Shown: positions 1-9,554 of the stretch, piece after piece
How the letters are laid out: every line of letters starts with the position of its first letter
How positions within the stretch are numbered: position 1 is the first letter of the stretch
Source of the DNA: Gonium pectorale
Lineage: Eukaryota > Chlorophyta > Chlorophyceae > Chlamydomonadales > Volvocaceae
Direction of reading: 5' to 3'
DNA: 49,772 bases
NCBI GenBank assembly: GCA_001584585.1
Contig: LSYV01000012.1
Location: 1,897,904-1,947,675 of the forward strand
Position numbers and translations under genes: made by a program
The notes under the pieces: generated by a model
Seen by the model: the letters and a program-made list of their open reading frames with translations, nothing else
Database searches by the model: none
Told to the model about the DNA's origin: nothing

Positions 1-3000
1 GCGCGTCAAGGTGCGCGTGGCGCAAAGTCGGCTGCATAAACTGCGTACAACGCATATACCGATGGCTTCGTCTCAGCCAATTTGCAGCGGTACGGCGCTC
101 CTTTAGTCGAGGCAGCGCAAAACAACGGCTCCCTTAGTCGGGGCAGCGAAAATAAAACAAAATGGCAACGGCTCCTTTAATCGAGGCAGCCTGAACCCTC
201 ACTGGGTCATGGCACCCTCCGGCTGGGGCAGGACGGGTGCGGGGGCGAACGAACTAGCCCTGCTCGCCGGACGCGCCGGACGCTGCGAGGGCGAGCGCGA
301 TGATTTGGGCCGGGTTCACTGCGAACGGGTCAGGCGACCGCCACACTCGTCAGCAATCGAAAGCAGGCAAGAAAAGAAAGGGCCTGACAGCGAGCGGTAC
401 GCTACTAGCTGAGCAAGGCAGGCCGGGACCCTACTGTCGAGTGTCTTCGACCAGGCAGGCGGGCTGCAGTCCGCGGCAAACACACAAAGTGGAAAAACGC
501 CTTCTAGCTATAACACTAGCAGGCGCTGAGCGCGTGACGCTCGGACCGGAGGCCAACCGATCCCTCGCCGAAGGCGTGACCTAAGGCGGACAGTGCGACC
601 GGCGCGTACAAATGCGCCTCGCAAACGAACGTTTACCAGAATAACGATCCTGATGGCGCGCCCTGTGAACACGGCACCAAGGGCAACGCAATGCAACAGT
701 CTCGGAACCTACGCGTCCGCAGGCCCGACCCCACACCACTTACTCGTTGGTCTTTTGGGCTTATCGGCTTGCGCGGCTGCAAGCGGAACCGCAGGCAAAT
801 GGGCTCAGCAGAGGCGCAGGTGCACCGCGCACGCGCACCGCTGATCAGAGCACTCACACAAGCCCTGCAGGCGCAGCAGCACCGGGTTAACAACAGCTCG
901 AGAAGGGTTCGCGACGCCCTACCGTGCTGAGTATCCGGTTAGATAGGGAAATGGCTCGAGCAAGGTGACTGGGAACTTACACTGATGTAGGCGTCCTCTT
1001 GACGCGCACACCGGGCTCAATGTCTAGCTCACAACACAGTTGGTTGAGAGCCGATAAGCGACCTTCCAGGCTCGCTAGCGGCTCAAGTAACAGAACACGC
1101 GGACCGTCCGTCCAGGCTCGTACTGATCCCTACGACAGATGACAGGGTGAACGCAGTATCTGACCGAACTGATTAATCACAGTGACACATGACACATCCA
1201 TGTACTACTCTAGACCACGCTTATTGTGCAGGCTGGCAACTGGGACAGGTAACCGAAAGACAGTTGATACCGTTAGGACGGTAGAATGCACGTGACGCTA
1301 GCCGGGCGCGACATGCGTGTATGCGTGTGTGCTCGTCGTATGCGTTTTCCTTTTCAACACACACGTGTAAAAGGACCGTGGAATGGACATGTACACAGAA
1401 TAAATACGACATTAGCGTCATGTCCAGCACGACTTCAGGCGCGGCGGAGATGTGGTTGCTGAGGCGAGGCCTTGCACGCACGGATGCCTCCGCCTCTTGA
1501 AGCCGGTAAACGGTTGTGCCTTGGCTGCAGTGATCGGGGTCCATAAGGCTGGTCCTGCGCAGAAACTGCCACTCTACCTGCACTGCCTGCACTCAGTACA
1601 GCCTGTTGCCTAGTTGAGGCCTTCACCATCAGGCCGTCACTCATCCCCTTCACGGCCTTGCGCAGATGGCTCGTCCCAAGTTGGAGCCGTCCAGCCAACT
1701 TGCCAGGCTCTAATGGCGGTCCTGGTTGTAGCTGCAGCCGCTTCGGCCGCGGCGCTTTGCTCTGGCAGCAGCGCGGGGTCGGGCCACGGGATGCTGGGTC
1801 AGGTGTTGAGCCGCTGGGTCTTCTCTCTGGGGTTCTTGATGCTGGTCGATGTGGTTGGATGGGTATGTAGCGGCATGTCTGCGACAGGCTCGGCCCCATT
1901 CGACGGCCGCCATATGGCTGAGCAGCTCGCTTGCCTGTTGCTGAGGCCACCCTCCAGTAGCCGGCCTTCTTATGTGGGAAAAGGTTGAAGGAGGAGAGGG
2001 CGTGAGGCGAGAAAGGGCTCAGACAACGGGAGGTACAGACCGCCCTCCCTTGCTGCCATGCTTCCGCGCCGGGTATAGGCAGCGGGTCTAGTAACCTTTC
2101 GTCGCCACTGGTTGTACGAGTACCGGTCGTACGAACTGGTTATGTGCAACAATGCTATGCTACCAGAACACCAAATGCAGTTATGAGCTGCATATCATCG
2201 TGCACGTGGCAAGGGTGCGTGGCGGCGCCATGTTGCGAGCTCTTAAGCCAGCTCTTTGGGTGCAGAGCCAGTGGCATGACCTGAGGAAGGCCGGCTAGGC
2301 ATGATCGCTGGATTGCGGCTAGGGGCTCCGGTTGTGGATTGCTTTTATCCAAAGGCAGTCGATGCCGGATGCCTATGTTTCCTACTTTGCAGATTTGTCG
2401 TCAGGTGCCCTTGGCCGAAGCAGGCCAAGCACTGCAGCACCAGGGCTTCATGCACTCGAGCAGCACGGCATAGGCGGTCTGCCCTTTCCCTCCAGCCTGA
2501 GTCCCGTGTAACCATGCGGCGCTGGGCGCTCGCTGCCTGTGACCCGGGGGCCGCTGTATGCAGCCTCCCGGCGCGGGCTAGTGTGGGAAGACCGTAGCCC
2601 ACGGCAGCTCTACATTGGGAAACATATAACTGGAAGGAAGAGAGAGCCACCTCAATTAACATCCACACTGCAAGGAATGATCGGCGTGACGGTACCCGTA
2701 GGGTGGATGGGTACAGGGCATGGCGGGCAATAATGGCAACGAGCAGTGGGACCTCCCGTGACCTCCAAACGCCTCCCGTGCCCCCCGAGCTAGCGTGCCT
2801 ATGAGTGACGGGCCCTCCAGCTAGCGTGCCTGTGAGATTACATACGAGTCGACCTTCATTTAAGCCCTCCCGAGCCAGCCCAAGTAAAAACAGTTTTTAT
2901 CATCAAGGCCACGCAGGCGTGGTCACAGCCCATAGCCCCTGCTGCGTCACGGGGGAGGGCCCGGTCTCTTGGCCATGGGGTATGCCGTACGGCACGTCGT

Positions 3001-3110
3001 TGGCGTGTCGTGCTGCGTGTGGCATCCAAAGGCATCGCTGATCCGTTGTGCCTCGCGTTCCACGTCGTCCATGCAAGCACCTCGTAGCGCCACTTACTGC
3101 ATGCAGGCCA
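1..3110. other. 5' region without a recognisable gene
   Basis: I find no exon with a recognisable domain and no convincing splice-linked coding series here. GC content looks lower and more uneven than in the genes, mainly around 900-1450. A 171-codon open frame on the minus strand (1435-1950) is Pro/Arg/Ser-rich and resembles nothing I know. Three degenerate 21-bp repeats lie at 97-191. The last few hundred bases presumably hold the promoter and 5' UTR of the BTB gene that starts at 3111. Eroded transposon sequence is possible, but I see no terminal repeats. Confidence 0.5.
97..191. repeat. Three degenerate 21-bp direct repeats
   Basis: A unit beginning GCTCCTTTAGTCGAGGCAGC occurs at 97-117, 128-148 and 171-191 with one to three differences per copy. 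Spacing is irregular (31 and 43 bp), so this looks like a decayed tandem repeat rather than a fresh microsatellite. No function is evident. Confidence 0.7.
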
Positions 3111-5014
3111 ATGTCTGGGCGCATTGCTGATGTTTTTGCCAAACACATTTCTAGTCTGTTTGGCAGCGAGGAAGATTCCGATTGCGTCCTCGAGTTTTAT
3201 TTAGAGAAGCCTGAGAGCATCTCGGAGCCCACGAACGGCAGTATTCGCGACAGCAAACGGCAGCGCCTGGATGCCGAGCCCGATGGAGCTGGCAGTGACA
3301 CGGAACAAGCTAGTTCTGGCAAGGACAGCGATGTAATTGGCGAGTCGCTGCCTTCGCACAAGGTGGTACTCCGTGCGAGCTCCGAGCGCTTCGCCGCACA
3401 GGTACACCTTTTACAACGATCCGCAGAGTGCCGACACAGCGGCTGATCATACGTGCAATTCATTTGGACTTCATTGGTTCACTTTCCGCGCAGCTGAGGC
3501 GCTGGAATGGCGCAGGGGCTCCCCGCGAGGGCCCTGAGGGCCAGAGTGAGGCCAGCGGCAGCCGAGCGCCCCCAGCAGACGGCTGCCGTCCCGTGCTGCG
3601 CGTGCCGCTGGGCAGTGAGGCGGAGCTGCCCGGCGCCCTGGCCGCTCTTCGGTTCGCGTACACGGGCGAGGTGGCAGCGGATAGCGTGCGGGAGGCGCTG
3701 GAGGTGCGACGGCAAGCGGCGTACCTGGGAATTGAGCTTTGCACGGGTGCCTGCGTCGAGCGACTACGGAGCTTGCTGGAGACACCGGCAGCGGCGGCCA
3801 GTACCCAACAGCATCAGCAGCGAGCAATCGACGGCGACGATACCAGGGAGAATGCCGTTGATGTGGTTGGTGGCGATGAGCCGGGAGCTATGGAGGCCGG
3901 GCTGGAGGCGCCCTTCCTGCAGCTCTTCAAGTGCAGCGCGCTGTGGCCCGATCCTACGGAGGAACCGGGCTTCGCCGCCGTCCTGGCTTCTGCCAAGAGG
4001 CAGCTGGTGACTCTCTTTGGGGACGCGCCGCTCGTGCTCAACAGCCCTGTGCTGCTCAGTCAGCTCTCGGAGCTGCCGGCGGAGGCGCTGGAGGCGCTGC
4101 TGGAGTCAGATGACTTCGGCACCGACAGCGAGGACACCGTCCTGCTGCTGCTGGCGGAGTGGATGGCCGTGAACCACGACCGCACCGACGCGACGGCGCG
4201 AAAGCGCCTGTGCCAGCAGGTGCGGCTGTTGCAGCTGGGCCGGGCTTACCTGGGTTCCGTCCTGCCGGCGCTGGCGGCGGCGTGGTCCCAGAGCTCCGCG
4301 TCGCCCGGCGGCTGGTTCCCCATCACAGTCCAGGAGGCCTCCTTCATAGCCTCGCTGGCGAACGTTGCCTCAGCGTTAGACCGTGAGGAATGGAAGAAGC
4401 CCGCTGGCAAGGTGTACAACCTCAAGTCCCCGTGGTACCAAACCCGGCAGCGGCGGCAGTGCCTGCCAGCGGGCGGCCGGGAGTACGACTGGAGCGTCTC
4501 GCAGCTGCAAATCGAGGTGGAGTTGAGCAAGCTGCAGACTGACGAGGCGGCATTCCTGCATGCCTCGGTCAACGGAGAACTCGTGAAGGTGGTCGCGCAC
4601 GGCCTCACCTGGATGCCGATGCTATACGAGAGGCGCCAACAGACTTCAGTGCGCATGGTCGGCTTGCGCTGCTCAGCGCCGGCCGTTTTCCGCGAGGGTC
4701 CTCTCAAGCTGCCCGGTGTTGGTATTCTTGCGGCGGGCTACATAGATGCGCGGCTGCGGGTGCGACACTGGAAGAATGGCAGTCTGGAGGACGAGTCGAC
4801 GACCGTGGCTAGCACAAAGCCAATCAGCTTGAACGGCAGCGGTACCGGCATGTCACTTGAGCGCGTCAAGCCGCTGGACGCGAACGGTGCCGTGGCGAGC
4901 CCCCTGGCCGCCTGGAGCGCCTACCTGGTGGAGGGCAAGGTCATGGGGTCGCTCACGGTGCTGCCCATGTCGGCGCTAGGGCGGCTGGCGGCGGGATACA
5001 CCCTGCGCCCATGA
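3111..5014 (+). CDS. BTB/POZ-BACK domain protein, paralogue A
   Basis: Predicted 603-aa protein from two exons, 3111-3401 and 3494-5014, with a 92-bp phase-0 intron (GTACAC...CGCAG). I chose the ATG at 3111 because both downstream paralogues start at the equivalent residue; an in-frame upstream Met region near 3048 is not conserved. The N-terminus carries a BTB fold with conserved EEDSDC and LPSHKVVLRASSERF stretches. Between them is an acidic, Ser-rich insert with a basic SKRQR patch (about residues 42-75). After the intron come VLRVPLGSEAELPG and RFAYTGEVAADSV, completing the BTB. A BACK-like helical region follows, with LLLLLAEWMAVNHDRTDA. The C-terminal region (about residues 380-600) looks beta-rich and recalls the tail of plant LRB/POB1 proteins, which is inference. 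Such proteins normally recruit substrates to CUL3 ubiquitin ligases; the substrate is unknown. No TGTAA poly(A) signal was seen downstream. Confidence 0.9.
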
Positions 5015-6422
5015 GGATTGGAGCAAGGCGGGGTGGGGAGGGGCTTGAGAGTTGGGTGGGATTTAGTAGGAGTGCCTCAAAAGGTTGTATTTTGTTTTGA
5101 ATTGTTGTCCAACGGGTTGACTGGGGCCAAACGCCTCCCGCTCAGGCTTGCATGGCCATACAGTGTTGATGGTGTCAAAGTTTTCGTCTTGCCTGCGATG
5201 GCGTGTGCGCACTGTGAAGACTAAAAGTGCACCCGCCGTAAACGACGGGTTGAGGGACGCAAGTCGTCGTCTCGAGGGTGTGTTTGACCGTAGAGGTCAC
5301 CCTACTTCCCTGCTTCTGTTTCCTTTTTTGACACCAACTACCGCATTGTAGCGAAGTACCCAGGTGCAAGCAAGCAAAGAAGCAAGCTGGTGTATCCTGT
5401 TTCTCAAAGTGTCTGACGCGCTGTCCTCTGGGTGGCGTCCGTTCCGTATTCAAGAGGGTCATTGTTGGTTGTGTACCCAAGACGACGTGACCATGTCGTG
5501 TTTTGTGCTGCTGCACCCGTGTACCTTCGGCGGTCTCGCGCAGCTGCGCGTAGGACCGACCAGAGCAGGGTCGTGGCTAGTAGCCCAGGGTGCCGGCGAT
5601 CAGGGTGAAGCCACCTCCAGCTGTTTTGCCTGGGGTTGGGCTGACACGGGTAGCTCTCAAAGAGCACATGAATATGTCTGCATGTGAGCAAGCGGTCACG
5701 CGTGATCGTACCCATTCCTGCTGGGAACCCTAGGCCCGGATCGGCTCCGACCCACTTTACATTGTAGGTCAGCATGTGGGTCGCGCGTTTCAGGAGAGTG
5801 GGGATGGTTAACGAAGCCAAATGTAGCCTGACCGGATTCCTCGTACGGGCTATGCTGCAGACAATGTAGAGGTTTCCTTCCCTGTTTCTGTTTCTTTGTT
5901 TACTGCGGGATGCCAGGTTCTGTAGAACCATTGCTGTGTGCGCGCGTTTATGAAGGGTCTGACATTGGAATCGTGGCGTGGTTGCCCTCTCGCCACAGGG
6001 CGCCTGCGGAGTCCCATGAACTACAATACGGGAGTAAGTTGACACGCTGATCGATGTGGGCCTGAACGCTGTGGATGGGGGCTTCAGTTTCTTACATGGG
6101 TATTTCTGGGCGCCCGTGCTGTCCCTCAGCTCCCATGCTGTCCCTATGCCACCTGGGTAAACTGCAAGCTCCACAGCTCCAAAGCGATGCACACAGGTCA
6201 CCGTTTCTCTGCAGTTTTCACTTTTTTTACTATACCTAGGGCAAGACAGCGCCGCGTTGGTCATGAATGCAGTTAGCCGTACGGTACGGTACGGCACATC
6301 TTGCAAAGCATGTCAACAGACAATCTTGAAATTGCAGCTTCATAACAAAAGTTAAAGGACATGTATCTAGCACATATTTAACTATACATGTTGTCTTTAG
6401 CCCCACAAGGAGCACACAGCAG
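5015..6422. other. Intergenic region between BTB-A and BTB-B
   Basis: This holds the 3' UTR of BTB-A and the upstream region of BTB-B. I found no TGTAA signal, only TGTAG variants. An unusually long minus-strand open frame occupies most of it and is listed separately. Around 6280-6297 there is a short run of TACGG units. Nothing else recognisable was seen. Confidence 0.5.
5404..6264 (-). CDS. Long minus-strand open frame, doubtful gene
   Basis: This is an uninterrupted frame of about 286 codons from the first ATG at 6264 to the stop at 5404; the frame stays open to about 6306 without a further ATG. It covers most of the BTB-A/BTB-B spacer. In moderate-GC sequence a frame this long is somewhat unexpected by chance. 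The predicted protein is Arg/Thr/Pro-rich, with no signal peptide, membrane segment, repeat or motif that I recognise, and its composition looks random. A real gene, a decayed mobile-element exon and chance are all possible; chance is the most likely single explanation. Confidence 0.15.
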   Translation of the reverse strand: MTNAALSCPRYSKKSENCRETVTCVHRFGAVELAVYPGGIGTAWELRDSTGAQKYPCKKLKPPSTAFRPTSISVSTYSRIVVHGTPQAPCGERATTPRFQCQTLHKRAHTAMVLQNLASRSKQRNRNREGNLYIVCSIARTRNPVRLHLASLTIPTLLKRATHMLTYNVKWVGADPGLGFPAGMGTITRDRLLTCRHIHVLFESYPCQPNPRQNSWRWLHPDRRHPGLLATTLLWSVLRAAARDRRRYTGAAAQNTTWSRRLGYTTNNDPLEYGTDATQRTARQTL

Positions 6423-8139
6423 ATGGCAGGCCGGGCAATCGACCCGGTCGCGCAGCACATCGCGTCCCAGTTTGGCAGCAAGGAAGACTCCGACTGCATA
6501 GTTATATTTTGCTTGGAAAAGCTTAGCAGCTGTTCCAAACGCGCCAAGTGGGATCGTCGCCCAGATGGGAACGACGACGGCGACGCAATAGGGGAGTCGT
6601 TGCCTGCGCACAAGATGGTGCTTCGTGCGTGCTCTGAGCGCTTCTCAGCGCAAGTAAGTATGGGTTGCGGCAGAATGATGGCAGAGTTGGGGCTTTGACC
6701 ACCATCTGAGTAGCTTCTATCAATTCTCCCGCAGCTTCGGCGCTGGAGCAACGATAAAGAGAGCCGAGTTTGCGACGGCCGGGCGGGGCAGGAGGTCGGC
6801 CAGCCCGTGCTGCGTGTGCCGCTGGGCAGCGAGGCGGAGCTGCCCGGCGCACGGGCGGCCATCCGGTTCGCGTACACGGGCGAGGTGGCGGCGGACAGCG
6901 TGCGCGAGGCGCTGGAACTGTGGCAGCAGGCGTCGTACTTGGGCATTGAGTTATGCGCTGCCGCCTGTGTGGAGCGTGTTCGGGTCCTGCTCGATGCGCA
7001 GGCAGCGGCAGCTGCGGAGCCGCCCTTCCTGCAGCTCTTCAAGTGCAGCGCGCTGTGGCCCAACCCAAATGAGGAGCTGGGCTTTGCTGCTGTCCTGGCC
7101 TCCGCCAAGAAGAAGCTGGCGGCCCACTTCAGGGACGCGCCGCTCGCGCTCAACAGCCCCGTGCTGCTCAGTCAGCTCTCGGAGCTGCCGGCTGAGGCGC
7201 TTGAGGGGCTGCTGGAGTCGGATGACTTCGGCACCGACAGCGAGGACACCGTCCTGCTGCTGCTGGCTGAGTGGATGGCCGTGAACCACGACCGCACCGA
7301 CGCGACGGCGCGAGAGCGGCTGTGCCGGCAGGTGCGGCTGTTGCAGCTGGGCCGGGCCTATCTGGGTTCCGTCCTGCCTGCGCTGGCGGCTGCGCACCAA
7401 AGAGCCTTGGCGGCGGAGGGCTCCGGGAGGTCCCCGTCGCCCGCCGGCTGGTTCCCTATCGGTGTCCAGGAGCTGGCCTTCATTACAGCGTTGGCCAGCA
7501 GTCTCACCGACCGCGAGGCCTGGAAGGCCGAGGCCGCCGGAGTGTACGACCTGGATTCGCCCTGGTACCTCACCCGGCCACGGCGGCAGTGCATCCCAGC
7601 CGCAGGTCGTGAGTACCCGTGGCACATCGCGCAGACTTCACTGGCGGCGGCGCTGGCGGCCCTGCAGTTGGGCAAAGCGTTCTACCTGCACTGCGAGGCG
7701 AGCGGCAGCCAGCTTGGGACCTTTGCGCATGGGCTCGTTTGGCGGCCCGCACTCTACATCGGCCGCAGCGACCCGCCCGTCGCCATGCTGGTGCTGCGCG
7801 CCGCCGCGCCGCCGGTCTTCATGCAGGGGCCGGTCAAGCTGCCGGTGCCGGGGCGGCTGATGGGGCTGCCCCGCATTGAGGCGCTGCTCACGATGCGCCG
7901 CTGGCAGGCGGGAGAGCGAGACCCTCCACATGCAGAGCACGTCCCCGATAGGACTGCACGGCAGCAGCTTCGGATACAGCCTCCAGCACATCAAGCAGCC
8001 GGGCGGGGCCGTGGCCGTGGTGAGCCCCCTGGCCGCATGGAGCGCCTACCTGGTGGAGGGCAAGGTCACGGGGTCGCTCACGGTGCTACCCATGTCGGCG
8101 CTAGGGCGGCTGGCGGCGGGATACCTCACGGCCGCTTAA
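6423..8139 (+). CDS. BTB/POZ-BACK domain protein, paralogue B, with frame disruption
   Basis: Two exons, 6423-6653 and 6735-8139, with an 81-bp phase-0 intron (GTAAGT...CGCAG) at the same codon position as in paralogues A and C. Exon 1 has the conserved SKEDSDC and LPAHKMVLRACSERF parts of the BTB fold with a shorter insert containing SKRAKWDRR. Exon 2 starts LRRW and continues through VLRVPLGSEAELPG, RFAYTGEV, BACK and the beta-rich tail. Between about 7905 and 7922 the homologous frame shifts by one base: before it MRRWQAG aligns with the other copies, after it SPLAAWSAYLVEGKV aligns only in the next frame. No intron with GT/AG ends fits the gap. The shifted tail, which stops at 8139, is the conserved one. 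The uncorrected frame runs to 8207 with an unrelated tail (567 aa). The cause is either a sequencing error or a genuine lesion that alters the last 75 or so residues. Confidence 0.85.
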
Positions 8140-8202
8140 TTGGCGCAAGGCATGCTCGCAACGCTGGTGACATGGGCAGGGCGGCAGCCCTCTCCTTGCC
8201 AA

Positions 8203-8207
8203 TGTAA
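8203..8207 (+). promoter_or_regulatory. Poly(A) signal TGTAA for BTB-B
   Basis: This matches the volvocine algal poly(A) hexamer-equivalent TGTAA and lies 64 bases after the conserved-frame stop at 8139. The stop codon of the uncorrected frame (8205-8207) lies inside this signal, which favours 8139 as the natural stop. Confidence 0.6.
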
Positions 8208-9554
8208 GTGTACATAGTCAGACCGCACTGTGTCAGTACGGCAGTTTGTTCCCTTGCACTGGAATCGCAGCTTTTCTTGCAGGCGTTTGGGGGCAGGAGA
8301 TCTTGCACTACTGGGTTTTGTACTGCTGCTGCCCGCAGTGCCTGGTCGCTCGTACATACCACGTGAGTGAGCGGATGGAATGTCAAGAAGTGTGGTCTTC
8401 ATGGTAGTAATACCAGTATCCATGTCAGTTTCCAAATGCGGTAGTGAGTGAGGGCGTCGCATTGGCTGCGCTTCATGGATGAGGGAGTGTCCAGGACCTT
8501 GTTCGTGCGCTCCTAATTTGCTGTATGCTGTACGGTATGCTGTACACGTCGTATTAACAATAGAGAGTTTGTCTGGTTCTGGGCATCATGTTGGCCATGT
8601 GGTAGTGGGCGACCGACTCCTGGTCCGCGGATAATCCGATGATAAGTTCACGTATGGGTACTTCGGCTGCCGTTGAAATGCTCTTCGCGTGTTGCAATGG
8701 GAAATAACATACGGTACAATCTTCTGTATCCATGCTGGTTGGTTCAACCGACAAAGTTCCCACCTGCAGATTGGGTCATGGGGCTACGGCAATCTGCAAC
8801 AATGGACAGTGGAACGCCGGGTAGTCAGTCGTGATGTGCATATGACGGGCTACTACATATGTGAGGCCAGGCTGATACCTCGGTCCCATGCACATTGGGC
8901 CGTTAACGGGGCGGTAACCCTTCGTGGAACGGCCGTATACGCGACATGCCTTGATTTTGGCTACGTACGTATGTACGTCACTATTGTGCGCCATTCGACA
9001 AATAGCCATTGCCTGCGGCGTCAAGGTACTCGCGGGCAAGTCCAGAGATCATTCTATCGATCGGATGCCTTCGTCTACCGTCAGGATTGCTGGAGTCCTT
9101 TTGATGTTGTCAGCTCGTGGTCGCTACCGTAGTGAAGTCGGTTTCATGGAAGGCCCTGCAGGGCCCTGCATGGGCCGCCGTCTGTCCTTTGCGAAGCCCT
9201 GACAACTTTTGCAAGGACGCATAGTCGTTGGCGACACGCGCACAATGTGTAACTTCCATGGTCACCCGCTGTGTACGCGCAAGCGAGGATTCCGCCACGG
9301 CATTATATCCCGCAACGCACCGTAACGCTCCCGCATCCGAGGGGAGGTCAGCGTCGCATGTGCAGCGCGTGAAACCGTGCCGTACGGCAAGTCGTGCTTG
9401 CAGTACGGTCGGCCCGGCACTGCGCCTGCAGCCGTTCTGTAGTGCGCCGGGGTACACTATTCTGCGCCAGAGCTAAGAGGACGACTGTTCAGCTTGCTGT
9501 ATTCGGCGGAGTTAACCGCAGCTGAGACCCGCTCGACGAACCTTTGCCGCCGAT
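8208..9554. other. Intergenic region between BTB-B and the two-membrane-segment gene
   Basis: No coding series is recognised. Short palindromic or repetitive patches occur: a TACGTACGTATGTACGT-like run near 8962-8978, and a double GGCCCTGCA followed by an inverted match at 9152-9176. The final part should contain the promoter of the gene starting at 9555, but no clear TATA box was seen. Confidence 0.5.

Noticed and set aside
1435..1950. 171-codon minus-strand open frame
   Set aside because: Composition is Pro/Arg/Ser-rich, no motif is seen, and it has no splice partners; probably a chance frame in GC-rich DNA.
3048..3110. Upstream in-frame start for BTB-A
   Set aside because: The extra 21 residues have no match in the paralogues, which start at the residue equivalent to 3111.
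7861..7960. A short intron explaining the BTB-B frame shift
   Set aside because: No GT donor lies between the last residue aligned in the first frame and the first residue aligned in the second.
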